Shown: piece by piece, positions 36,211 to 44,641 of the stretch
How the letters are laid out: every line of letters begins with the position of its first letter
How positions within the stretch are numbered: the stretch's first letter is position 1
NCBI RefSeq assembly: GCF_037201965.1
Contig: NZ_CP147518.1
Span: forward strand, 3,279,001 to 3,343,000
Length of the DNA: 64,000 nt
Direction of reading: 5' to 3'
Source of the DNA: Spirosoma sp. SC4-14
GTDB lineage: Bacteria; Bacteroidota; Bacteroidia; Cytophagales; Spirosomataceae
Position numbers and translations under genes: made by a program
Notes under the pieces: generated by a model
What the model saw: the letters and a program-made list of their open reading frames with translations, nothing else
Databases searched by the model: none
What the model was told of the DNA's origin: nothing

Positions 36211-37419
36211 ATGAATCTCCCCTCCTGGATTGCCCGGCGCTATTTTTTCTCTCGCAAGAAGCGTAGTTTTATTAGTTGGTTGTCGATTCTGTCGATGCTG
36301 GGTGTTGGCATTGGCACAATGGCTTTGGTGGTTGTTCTGTCGGTTTTCAATGGTATGGATGAGCTCAACCGGCAAATTTTCAAGACGTTTGAGGCCGATA
36401 TGACGGTGTCGCCCAAACAGGGAAAACGGTTTGTTGCTTCGCCTGAGTTGTTAAATCGTTTACGCAACGTGCCGGGGGTCAGTCTTCTAACGTCGGTAGC
36501 TCAGGATAATGCGCTGGCCCGTTACGCAAATGCGCAAACGGTTGTTCGTTTAAAAGGTGTCGATGAAAACTATCTCCAGCGAAAACAACTTGATTCGTCC
36601 TTGCTGGAAGGAAAGCTACGTCTTAGCGATCGGGGTATTAATTATGCGATTGTGGCCGATGGCGTTCGAAATGACCTTAGTATTTCGCCCGTCGATATTC
36701 TGACCCCGCTCGAAATACTCTACCCTCAGAGCGATAAATCGTTTAATGTGCTGAACCCGAATGCCTTTAACGAAGAAGCACTCACGGTTTCGGGGGTGTT
36801 TTTTATTGAATCGAAGTACGACAATTTTGTGCTGGCGCCATTGTCCGTTGCCCGATCATTGTTTGGCTATCAACCCAACGAAGTCAGTGCTCTCGAAATT
36901 CAACTTCAACCCGGCACTGACGAAGCCACTGCTAAAGAGGCCTTGCAGGATGTTGTTGGCGACAAATTACTCGTACAAAGCCGCGACGATCTGAATGTGG
37001 ATCTGTATCGTACTATTCGTATCGAAAAACTGCTGGTCGCCATTACGTTGTCGTTCATTATTCTGGTGGCATCGATCAATATATTCTTTACACTATCGAT
37101 GCTGGTGATCGAGAAAAAAGAAGACATCCGAATTTTATATGCCTTGGGGGCCACAACAACACTGGTGCGCCGGATATTTCTGACTGAAGGAGCAATTATT
37201 GCCCTGACTGGTGCCATTACGGGCCTGGTACTGGGAGTGGTTATTTGTCTGGCTCAGGAACGCTATGGGTTCATTGGAATGGGAACCGTTAGCTCCATTA
37301 TAGATGCTTATCCGGTTCGGCTCGATACCAGCGATATTGTGATGACGGGTTTGCTGGTTGTGCTGGTAACGTTCCTGACCTCGTGGTTCCCCGCCCAGCG
37401 AGCGGCAGAGGTGAGGTGA
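36211..37419 (+). CDS. FtsX-like ABC permease (LolC/LolE type)
   Basis: 402 aa. N-terminal segment (SWLSILSMLGVGIGTMALVV) then a ~220-residue periplasmic MacB-like region, then three segments near residues 275-390 (LSFIILVASINIFFTLSMLV, GAIIALTGAITGLVLG, LVVLVTFLTSWFPA). Four-TM type VII topology. Works with a LolD-like ATPase, such as that at 19104-19763, to release lipoproteins. Starts MNLPSWIARRYFFSRKKRSF, typical of the family. Confidence 0.92.
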   Translation: MNLPSWIARRYFFSRKKRSFISWLSILSMLGVGIGTMALVVVLSVFNGMDELNRQIFKTFEADMTVSPKQGKRFVASPELLNRLRNVPGVSLLTSVAQDNALARYANAQTVVRLKGVDENYLQRKQLDSSLLEGKLRLSDRGINYAIVADGVRNDLSISPVDILTPLEILYPQSDKSFNVLNPNAFNEEALTVSGVFFIESKYDNFVLAPLSVARSLFGYQPNEVSALEIQLQPGTDEATAKEALQDVVGDKLLVQSRDDLNVDLYRTIRIEKLLVAITLSFIILVASINIFFTLSMLVIEKKEDIRILYALGATTTLVRRIFLTEGAIIALTGAITGLVLGVVICLAQERYGFIGMGTVSSIIDAYPVRLDTSDIVMTGLLVVLVTFLTSWFPAQRAAEVR

Positions 37420-37426
37420 ACGTTTA

Positions 37427-37497
37427 TAGTTTTCAGTGCTTCGCTGGTTCAGAACCCAACTCCCGCGGAGCCACCGAAAACCGTAAACTGAAAACTA
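37427..37497. repeat. Inverted repeat between FtsX-like and GHMP kinase genes
   Basis: TAGTTTTCAGT (37427-37437) pairs with ACTGAAAACTA (37487-37497), with the centre also partly paired. Convergent stops lie on either side. Contains CCGTAAACTGAAAAC, the exact complement of 13731-13745, and GTTTTCAGTGC shared with 9655-9745. Confidence 0.6.
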
Positions 37498-38604
37498 CTT
37501 CCTAACCTCTGCCCCCCGATCAATGGTAATTACATACGCTTTGCCACCAACACGTTCGATGGCAGCGGCAACGGTTTCCGGTTGCTCGGGTGCATAAACG
37601 AACATGCAACCTCCTCCACCCGAACCATTAATTTTACCACCAAGTGCACCGGCTTTTAGTGCTTCGTCGATCATCCGGTCGATTTTTGGGGTGCTTATCC
37701 GCTGAGCGTCTCGCAGGTTATTCTGATGTTCGGTCAGGAGTTTGCCAAACGCATGATGATCGATAGAACGGTCGGATTCGGTCGGATTGTCGAGAATAGC
37801 CAACGCATTTCGAAGTATGTCGCGGTTGGCCAGATTTCCTTTCAGTAGAATATATTCGTCTTTAGTCAGAATGTCTTTGAACTCAGTAGCTTCAGTTAGA
37901 GTGGATGTATGCAATGAAAACGCCGGGTTGATTACCTGAATGCGGGCAACAATATCCAGCATACCAAACTTCACCCGTGTCAATATACCGATGGTATCTT
38001 TTGGTTCCTGCGAATCGCCAAGCACAAACGTACCCAGTTTTGGATGGAACTTTCGGAGCGAAACCGAGGGAATAGATTCCTGGTAAATCACATCCCCAAC
38101 AGCCGTAGCGTAGTGGTCCATCATGCCACCCGGTTCGCCAAACTCAAGCACTTCGGCTTTGTAGGCCAGTTCGGCAAGCCGTTCCTGCGGCAAGGTCTGT
38201 GGTATATCAGCTAATTGCGTGAGGATGTTGAGCCAGCTAACCAGTAAAGCCGAAGAGCTGGATGTGCCGGAATTGATCGGTATAGTACCCCGAACTTCGC
38301 CGTCGATGCCCTTTGTAAACCGAAACCCTTCGCGAAGCAGAATATTGACGGCCGACCGAAAGTAATCCCTGGTTTCTGAATAAGTCAGGGGCATACCATC
38401 AAATGGAATATCGATCGCACTGCTAATATCGGGCAGGTTAAGCCTAAAACCCCTGATATCAACAGGTTGAGCGGTGATCTGAATTCGTCGCGAAATGGCA
38501 GCGGCAATAACCGGCAAACCCAGATAGTCCTGATGTTCACCGAACAGACAGATACGGCCCGGCGTAGAAGCCGTTAGGGTTTTAGTGACTAATGACGGAA
38601 TCAA
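37495..38604 (-). CDS. GHMP-family sugar kinase, galactokinase-like
   Basis: 369 aa. GHMP motif 1 GRICLFGEHQDYLGLPV (as in galactokinase GRVNLIGEHTDY), ATP loop PINSGTSSSSALLVSW, and motif 3 KINGSGGGGCMFVYA. Phosphorylates a sugar or related alcohol at C1 or similar. Located 0.4 kb from a FucP-like sugar transporter and 2.8 kb from GH109. Its start overlaps the stop of the YgiT-type gene by 4 bp (ATGA). Confidence 0.88.
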   Translation of the reverse strand: MIPSLVTKTLTASTPGRICLFGEHQDYLGLPVIAAAISRRIQITAQPVDIRGFRLNLPDISSAIDIPFDGMPLTYSETRDYFRSAVNILLREGFRFTKGIDGEVRGTIPINSGTSSSSALLVSWLNILTQLADIPQTLPQERLAELAYKAEVLEFGEPGGMMDHYATAVGDVIYQESIPSVSLRKFHPKLGTFVLGDSQEPKDTIGILTRVKFGMLDIVARIQVINPAFSLHTSTLTEATEFKDILTKDEYILLKGNLANRDILRNALAILDNPTESDRSIDHHAFGKLLTEHQNNLRDAQRISTPKIDRMIDEALKAGALGGKINGSGGGGCMFVYAPEQPETVAAAIERVGGKAYVITIDRGAEVRK

Positions 38605-38828
38605 AGGGATAAGACTTCTAGCTGATGCTTTTTCTGACGTGCTTCTTCTACAATGGTTTCCAATTGCTGAGCTGTTTGGGTCTCAATCCATTCTTTTCCA
38701 CATTGATTACAAATCGTGGCTGGCACATGGTGTGCTACAACCGGCCCATCTCCAGGATCAACACTGAATGTAGTATGTCCTGATGCCTTCATGCCGCCAC
38801 ACAAACGACATTTATCGGGTTGTGTCAT
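38601..38828 (-). CDS. YgiT-type zinc-finger antitoxin-like protein
   Basis: 75 aa. Cys pairs C7/C10 (CRLC) and C40/C43 (CNQC) form the YgiT/MqsA-type N-terminal zinc finger, with VDPGDGPVVAHHVPATIC and CGKEWIETQTAQQLETIVEE following the family pattern exactly. Lacks the HTH of full MqsA, so may only bind a toxin or depend on another DNA-binding part. Toxin partner (usually DUF4258 upstream) appears degraded. Confidence 0.85.
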   Translation of the reverse strand: MTQPDKCRLCGGMKASGHTTFSVDPGDGPVVAHHVPATICNQCGKEWIETQTAQQLETIVEEARQKKHQLEVLSL

Positions 38829-38988
38829 TGCTTTTCATCCTGATAACTACTACGATGACATGCCTACGGCATTGTTATGAAAAAGCCCTGATAAGCTATA
38901 GAAGCAATGTCGTCGTAAGAAGCTGCTTTAATGTAGTAACTTCTTGCGAAATGTGGCGTTCCGCTAACCGTTGTAGTGTGTGCGCTAT
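38829..38988 (-). pseudogene. Possible remnant of a DUF4258-type toxin gene
   Basis: On the reverse strand directly above the antitoxin, one frame reads IAHTLQRLAERHISQEV, resembling the DUF4258 core (HxxxRMxERxIsxeEv), but it follows a stop, lacks a start and soon ends in stops. The short stretch before the antitoxin ATG ends in a stop overlapping it, as would a coupled toxin gene. Likely decayed; alternative is chance similarity. Confidence 0.35.
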
Positions 38989-39040
38989 TCAACGGGTCCC
39001 TTATGTATTGCCTGCCTGAGTTTTATGATGTCGACAGACA

Positions 39041-40267
39041 TTACCAGCTCGTCTTCTTATAGCCTATGGTTGCATAGTACAGAATAAAGCCGAATAGTGG
39101 AAGCAGTAATGCATAAGCCATTTTAGGACTAATCGCATCGGTCAGGTAACCGTGTAACAGTGGCAGTAACGCACCACCCGAAATACCCATAATCAAAAGT
39201 GCCGAGCCGATTTTGGTGAATTTTCCTAACCGGTTAAGCGCCAGTGGCCACATAGCTGGCCAGATCGGCGCAAGCCCAAAACCCAGCAATGCTACGCAAA
39301 GAACCGATGTGAAACCACTGGTTAATAAAGTTGCCGTTGTGAAAACCAGGCCGTAAATAGCCCCAAACCGAAGCGACGTTTGCTGAGAAATCACTCGTGG
39401 AATCAGTACAATACCCAACACATAGCCCGCCAGTAAGCCATAAAGCGTATAGGTCGTAAAATACTTAGCTTCTTCGTTATCGAAACCTAGGGCTTTACCA
39501 TAATTGATAATGGTATCGCCTGCAATTACTTCAGCCCCTACATAGCAGAATAACGCCAGAACGCCCAGCACAAGGTTTGGGAACTGCCACACGCTGGTAT
39601 GAGAGGTTGCATCGGCTGGCGAATCGTCCTGCTCTTCCGATACTTCGGGTAAACTCGAAAACCGAATCAGAATGGCCAGTACAACCAGAACGGCCGTCAG
39701 AATCAGATAGGGTGTTACCACTTTCTCTAAGGACGCAGCGCCCGAAACTGCATTTCCGCCTGCCAGTAGCAAACCTCCAAAAATGAATTGACTGAAAATA
39801 CCGGCCATTTTATTGGCGACACCCATAAAGCTAATTCGTTGAGCTGCGCTTTCGCGGGGGCCAAGAATCGTTGCATAAGGATTCGAAGCTGTTTGCAGAA
39901 CGGTTAACCCGATACCAATCAGGAACAAACCTACCAGAAATAACGGGTAGGATACTGCCTTAGCAGCGGGCACAAAAATCAGCGTGCCAACGGCCATTAC
40001 CAGTAGCCCTAACGACATACCGTTCTTAAAACCCGTTTTTTTCAGCACTGCCGATGAGGGAATGGCCATAAGCGTGTAGGAAATAAAAAACGCAAAAGCC
40101 ACCAGATTAGACCCAACTGTGCTGAGATTGAACGCCTGTTTGAAGAAGGCAATCAGCACACTGTTGACCCAGGTTACGAAACCAAAAATGAAAAACAACG
40201 CACCAATAATCAGAAGAGGGATGGTGTAATTCGGACGAACCTGCGGAGTTGTTGCGGTTGGTGTCAT
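39041..40267 (-). CDS. FucP-type sugar:proton MFS transporter
   Basis: 408 aa with 12 predicted membrane segments. Family features: FFIFGFVTWVNSVLIAFFKQ at the first loop, LQTASNPYATILGPRESAAQR, and NYGKALGF, matching L-fucose/glucose/galactose permeases. Imports a sugar; neighbours (GHMP kinase, GH109) suggest galactose or N-acetylgalactosamine. Reverse-strand, preceded by an AT-rich 100 bp. Confidence 0.92.
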   Translation of the reverse strand: MTPTATTPQVRPNYTIPLLIIGALFFIFGFVTWVNSVLIAFFKQAFNLSTVGSNLVAFAFFISYTLMAIPSSAVLKKTGFKNGMSLGLLVMAVGTLIFVPAAKAVSYPLFLVGLFLIGIGLTVLQTASNPYATILGPRESAAQRISFMGVANKMAGIFSQFIFGGLLLAGGNAVSGAASLEKVVTPYLILTAVLVVLAILIRFSSLPEVSEEQDDSPADATSHTSVWQFPNLVLGVLALFCYVGAEVIAGDTIINYGKALGFDNEEAKYFTTYTLYGLLAGYVLGIVLIPRVISQQTSLRFGAIYGLVFTTATLLTSGFTSVLCVALLGFGLAPIWPAMWPLALNRLGKFTKIGSALLIMGISGGALLPLLHGYLTDAISPKMAYALLLPLFGFILYYATIGYKKTSW

Positions 40268-40367
40268 GATTAGCAGTCAGTAAGAAAGCGTTTGGGGAGT
40301 AGGTTTCTATATTTTAAAATTTTTTACAAATTAAGAATAGAAATTGGAATCTTCCGTCAACAACACC

Positions 40368-41732
40368 TTAAAATTCGTTGTTCAGCGCGAAAATGGGTTT
40401 GTTGGTTTTCCATTTGCCCCGCGTGAAGTCCGGAATTTCGACGGGCTTGCTGCCTCCGGCAATGCTCTCTTCCGACAAGGGGCTGATGGCACTCCAAACC
40501 GCAGCATCATACACATCGATGGGCGGGGCTACCTGGTTTTTGATCGATTCGATAAACGCCCGGATCACAAAGAAATCGATGCCGCCATGCCCGGCATTTT
40601 CGGCTGCCTGTGCGTGGCGTTTCCAGAGTGGGTGGTCGTATTTTTCCTGATACGGCGCAAACGACTCCCAACTGTGGGCTTTGGGACTGATGCCTTCCAA
40701 ATAAATCATGTCGTTGTCGTCCATCCAGATGCCCTGCGTGCCCTGTGCCCGAAAGCCCAGCGAATAGGGGCGGGGCGAGTTGGTGTCGTGAATGATTACG
40801 ATGTTCTCGCCGTTGGCGCACTCGACAACCGTTGTTACAATATCACCCAGTTTGAAATTGACTTTGGCATTGGGGTGGTTGGCACCGCCATGATCGACTA
40901 CGTATTTATGGAGTCCGCGGGATTTGGTAGCCGTGGAGGTCAGGTGAGTAAATCGGTTTCCCCGGTTGATGTTGAGCCAGTGGGCTACGGGTCCCAGTCC
41001 GTGGGTAGGGTAGAGGTCGCCGTTTCGGTCGACGGAGTGCTGGGTGCGCCAGTGCGCTTCTGAATAGCCTTTTTTGCCAAATTCGACACCGCCACCGTAG
41101 GGCTGTTTCCCGTTGTTGAATTTCACCTCGCGCAGGTCGTGCTGGTAACCGCAGTGGGCGTAGGTCATTTCGCCGAACATACCCTGGCGGACCATGTTGA
41201 GGATGGCCATCACATCGCGTCGGTAGCATACATTTTCCAGAATCATGCAGGGCATTCCCGTTTTTTCGGATGTATCGACCAGATCCCAGGATTCCTGCAA
41301 TTTTACTGTAGCCGATACTTCAACGCCCGCATATTTTCCGGCTTTCATGGTTGCCACGGCCATTGGTACATGCCATTCCCAGGGTGTCGCAATCACAACA
41401 CCGTCAAGATCGTCGCGTTTGAGCATCTGCAAAAACGCTTCGTCGCCTTTTGAGTACGCTTCTGGCAGGGGTTTTCCTTTCTTTTTAAAAAGCTCGTTGG
41501 CGTGGGCAATGCTTTCAGGGTCGATGTCGCAAATGGCCGGAATCACCACATCGTCGCGGTATAAAGCCTGTTCTACGTGATTTCGACCCCGTAATCCAAC
41601 GCCAATGAACCCTAGCCGGACTTTTGTTTCAACGGGTTTTGCATTGGTTAGAATGGCAGGAAAAACCGTGGCGGTAGCACCGGTAAGGGCAGCCGTACGA
41701 AGAAACTCGCGTCGGGAGGGCGTAAGGTCCAT
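40368..41732 (-). CDS. Gfo/Idh/MocA oxidoreductase, GH109-type alpha-N-acetylgalactosaminidase
   Basis: 454 aa. Twin-arginine signal SRREFLRTAA at the start, then NAD-binding GFIGVGLRGRNHVEQAL and CDIDPE. C-terminal DVYDAAVWSAISPLSE and EIPDFTRGKW match GH109 enzymes, which use NAD+ redox chemistry to hydrolyse alpha-GalNAc (blood group A antigen). Exported in folded form, as its cofactor requires. Part of a sugar locus with the FucP-like transporter. Confidence 0.9.
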   Translation of the reverse strand: MDLTPSRREFLRTAALTGATATVFPAILTNAKPVETKVRLGFIGVGLRGRNHVEQALYRDDVVIPAICDIDPESIAHANELFKKKGKPLPEAYSKGDEAFLQMLKRDDLDGVVIATPWEWHVPMAVATMKAGKYAGVEVSATVKLQESWDLVDTSEKTGMPCMILENVCYRRDVMAILNMVRQGMFGEMTYAHCGYQHDLREVKFNNGKQPYGGGVEFGKKGYSEAHWRTQHSVDRNGDLYPTHGLGPVAHWLNINRGNRFTHLTSTATKSRGLHKYVVDHGGANHPNAKVNFKLGDIVTTVVECANGENIVIIHDTNSPRPYSLGFRAQGTQGIWMDDNDMIYLEGISPKAHSWESFAPYQEKYDHPLWKRHAQAAENAGHGGIDFFVIRAFIESIKNQVAPPIDVYDAAVWSAISPLSEESIAGGSKPVEIPDFTRGKWKTNKPIFALNNEF

Positions 41733-41805
41733 CTGGTAAACAGTTAATTTGGACTGGAAAGATAAGCATTCTTCCGTAACTCCCTCCCGACCGAAACACC
41801 TACCC

Positions 41806-42912
41806 TTAAAAATTCCACCAGACAGCTCTGGGGTACGAAGCTTTCAGCACAACCGGTTCGCCAATGCGTGGTGTTGTCACATCCAGTCCTTCATCATCGG
41901 CTTTTCTGATCAATCGCTGAATGGGTTCGTTCCAGGCATGATTAGCCAGCGAAAACTTGGCCCAGTGGACGGGTAATAGCGTTTTAGCCTTCAGGTCCTG
42001 CGTTGCCGTAACCACTTCTTCGGGAAACATATGAATGCTGGGCCAGTCTTCGCCATATTGTCCACATTCGAGAATGGCCAGATCGAACGGACCATACGTA
42101 TCGCCAATTTCCTGAAAATGCTTGCCATAACCAGAGTCGCCACCCAAAAAGATGGTATACCCATGCAGGTTGAGTACGAAAGAAGTCCATAGCGTTTTGC
42201 CGCGTGCAAAGCTCCGGCCCGAAAAATGCCGGGCGGGCGTGGCGGTCAGTTTAATGGCGTCGGAAACAGTTTGCTTTTCCCACCAGTCGAATTCAACGAT
42301 TTTATCGGCCGGAAAGCCCCAGCGTTCCAGATGGGCACCTACACCCAGTGCTGTATATACTTTTTTGACTTTCGGGGCCAGTTTCGAAACCGTCTCATAA
42401 TCGAGATGATCGTAGTGGTCGTGCGAAATAACAAGCAGGTCGATGTTGGGCATATCGTCTACGCTATAGACATCCGAACCCGCAAACGATTTGCCGAAAA
42501 ACGAAACGGGCGAAGCATGGCCACTGAAAACCGGATCGACCAATACGGTTGTCCCGTTTGATTTAATGAGATAGGACGAATGGCCGAACCAGACAATTGT
42601 TGGTTTATCGTCGGGAAGCGTTTTAAGGTTTGTTTTTACAGACGGAAGGGGTTGAGGAGGGATGTTGTACTTATCTTTCTTGAAATAATCGTTCATCACT
42701 TTCCAGTACGACGCCCCTTCGCGCATGACTGCCGTGGGTTCCAGATTTTCGAATACGCCATTTCGGTAGTGCGACGAACGCTGAATACGCGCTAACCGAA
42801 CCGCCGTTGGATCGCTGCCAAAGGCGCTTTGCTGCATGAACAGCATGGTCGACCCAACCGCAACGGCTACTATAAGGGCAAATGTTATCATGGTGGTACG
42901 CAATCGTTTCAT
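41806..42912 (-). CDS. MBL-fold metallohydrolase (NAPE-PLD/UlaG-like)
   Basis: 368 aa with one N-terminal hydrophobic segment (signal anchor, residues ~6-26). The motif SHDHYDHLDY supplies HxHxDH, with VWFGHSSYLIKSNGTTVLVDP before it and the late histidine in LPVHWAKFSLANHAW. Resembles N-acyl-phosphatidylethanolamine phospholipase D-like or UlaG proteins. Substrate unknown; faces the periplasm. Upstream gap to the divergent PTPS gene is 265 bp. Confidence 0.88.
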   Translation of the reverse strand: MKRLRTTMITFALIVAVAVGSTMLFMQQSAFGSDPTAVRLARIQRSSHYRNGVFENLEPTAVMREGASYWKVMNDYFKKDKYNIPPQPLPSVKTNLKTLPDDKPTIVWFGHSSYLIKSNGTTVLVDPVFSGHASPVSFFGKSFAGSDVYSVDDMPNIDLLVISHDHYDHLDYETVSKLAPKVKKVYTALGVGAHLERWGFPADKIVEFDWWEKQTVSDAIKLTATPARHFSGRSFARGKTLWTSFVLNLHGYTIFLGGDSGYGKHFQEIGDTYGPFDLAILECGQYGEDWPSIHMFPEEVVTATQDLKAKTLLPVHWAKFSLANHAWNEPIQRLIRKADDEGLDVTTPRIGEPVVLKASYPRAVWWNF

Positions 42913-43177
42913 GCCATCTGAACGACCATCAAAAGTATACAGTTCCTTAAAAGGACGAGCGGAACAATACCGGGGTAGCAGGTGTTATGAAGGCGTAATG
43001 GCGCAAATTTGTTTAAGTTTTGTTGAGGTAATGTTGAACAAAATACAAAAACACGCCGTTACGAGACCGTATGAACACACTGAGGGGCGTATTGGCTACA
43101 CGCTCCGACGTCTGCCTGTGTTGTACACAAACTTTGTAACGACAGGTTGATCGAACCCTTTTTTCGATTTGCTTTTT

Positions 43178-43609
43178 ATGGAACTATCCAGGGCCAGCGC
43201 CCCACGGGTTGCCGTGTTTCGAAAGGAACATTTCAACGCGGCACATCGTCTGAACAATCCTAATTGGTCGGACGAGAAAAATGCACGTGTCTATGGTAAA
43301 TGCAATAATCCAAATTACCACGGTCATAATTACGAGTTGGTTGTGCAGGTTGTAGGTTCTGTTGATCCTGAAACCGGCTATGTTATCGACATGAAACATC
43401 TGGGCGATCTGATCAGAGAGCACGTTACAGACCGTTTCGACCACAAGAATCTGAACCTCGATACCGAAGAGTTTGCTGATCTGAACCCTTCTGCCGAAAA
43501 CATTGCAATCGTTATTTACAACATTTTACGTAATCAGCTAAGCGAGGGCTTAGATCTTAAAATTAGATTGTATGAAACTGAACGGAACTTCGTCGAGTAC
43601 CCCGCTTAG
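43178..43609 (+). CDS. queD: 6-pyruvoyltetrahydropterin/6-carboxytetrahydropterin synthase family
   Basis: 143 aa from MELSRASAPRVAVF. T-fold enzyme with zinc histidines in HFNAAHRL and NYHGHNYEL, catalytic Cys in YGKCNNPNYHGH and FDHKNLNLD. Uses dihydroneopterin triphosphate to make either 6-carboxy-tetrahydropterin (queuosine route) or 6-pyruvoyl-tetrahydropterin; sequence does not decide. The gene overlaps folE by 38 bp, whose product makes its substrate. Symbol is tentative. Confidence 0.88.
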   Translation: MELSRASAPRVAVFRKEHFNAAHRLNNPNWSDEKNARVYGKCNNPNYHGHNYELVVQVVGSVDPETGYVIDMKHLGDLIREHVTDRFDHKNLNLDTEEFADLNPSAENIAIVIYNILRNQLSEGLDLKIRLYETERNFVEYPA

Positions 43610-44354
43610 TGGCTCGAATGGACATCACCACAACGGTAGCTACATAAATGGCCACGACCTGAATGGAGCCTATTCGTCAACAGCGGAAAGCGACGAGTTA
43701 GTGGATGAACTTGGCGATGCACATGGCGCTTCATCTATTGACACACCCATGCGTGCGGATGCTTTTGATCTGGACGATGATCTGAAAATTGACCTGATCG
43801 AGGAACATTTTCGGGAAATAATGAACATCCTGGGCCTCGACCTGGCCGACGACAGTCTGAAAGGGTCGCCACGGCGCGTTGCCAAGATGTATGTGAAAGA
43901 AATATTTCGGGGTCTCAATCCCGCCAATAAGCCCACATCGACATTATTCGACAATAAATTTCGGTATAATGAGATGCTGGTCGAGAAAGACATTACCGTT
44001 CAGACGTATTGTGAGCACCATTTTGTCCCCATTATTGGAAAAGCACACGTAGCTTACATTTCCAGCGGAAAGGTAATTGGCCTGTCGAAACTGAATCGGA
44101 TTGTGGAATATTTCTGTAAACGTCCGCAGGTGCAGGAACGTCTGACGGTGCAGATTGCCAATGAATTGAAAACCGTTCTCGAAACCGACGATGTAGCGGT
44201 GATTATTGATGCCAAGCACCTTTGTGTATCAACACGGGGTGTCCATGATGTGAATTCATCGACCATTACGGCATCCTATGGCGGCAAGTTTGCGGAAGAG
44301 GCTACCAAACAGGAACTTCTGCGCTACATTGCTCAGCCAAGTGTGAGCATATAA
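43572..44354 (+). CDS. folE: GTP cyclohydrolase I
   Basis: 260 aa, about 40-60 longer than usual. Catalytic core from about residue 70: YCEHHFVPIIGKAHVAYIS (zinc Cys and His), GLSKLNRIVEYF, and AKHLCVSTRGVHDVNSS. Makes dihydroneopterin triphosphate from GTP, for folate, queuosine and the neighbouring QueD. The first ~65 residues are low complexity (His/Asn/Gly/Ser, then acidic), an unusual extension; a later start, e.g. Met at 43749, is possible but the 5' part is open and in coupled position. Confidence 0.93.
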   Translation: MKLNGTSSSTPLSGSNGHHHNGSYINGHDLNGAYSSTAESDELVDELGDAHGASSIDTPMRADAFDLDDDLKIDLIEEHFREIMNILGLDLADDSLKGSPRRVAKMYVKEIFRGLNPANKPTSTLFDNKFRYNEMLVEKDITVQTYCEHHFVPIIGKAHVAYISSGKVIGLSKLNRIVEYFCKRPQVQERLTVQIANELKTVLETDDVAVIIDAKHLCVSTRGVHDVNSSTITASYGGKFAEEATKQELLRYIAQPSVSI

Positions 44355-44368
44355 ATAACATTAGTCAA

Positions 44369-44427
44369 CATAAACCCGAAGGCCCAAAACACACCGCATT
44401 GAGGTGTTTTGGGCCTTCGGGTTTATG
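44369..44427 (+). terminator. Strong intrinsic terminator after folE
   Basis: Perfect 24-bp stem, arms 44369-44392 and 44404-44427, 11-nt loop, core CCCGAAGGCCC. Few T's follow, but stem length supports termination; could also be a repeat. Confidence 0.8.
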
Positions 44428-44641
44428 TGCATAGTCCGTAACTTGCCCGAAATTTTCTGCTGACAGAGGGTAAGCAGGTTAGCGAAAATGCATTAGATTA
44501 TTTTTTGTAATGCTGAGGAAGGAAGCATTACAAAAACGCTCTTGTAATAACTCCAGACTATTTATAGTTGAGTATACGCTCTTTGTGGTCTCTGTGGACA
44601 ATTACACCATTGACAAATCACTATTTACGTTAAACGTTGCT

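Noticed and set aside
40344..41063. 239-codon plus-strand ORF opposite the GH109 gene
   Set aside because: GH109 reading has Tat signal and family motifs; the antisense has none.
44502..44536. 13-bp hairpin upstream of the McrC gene as a terminator
   Set aside because: T's precede rather than follow the stem on both strands and a strong terminator already follows folE; left unassigned.
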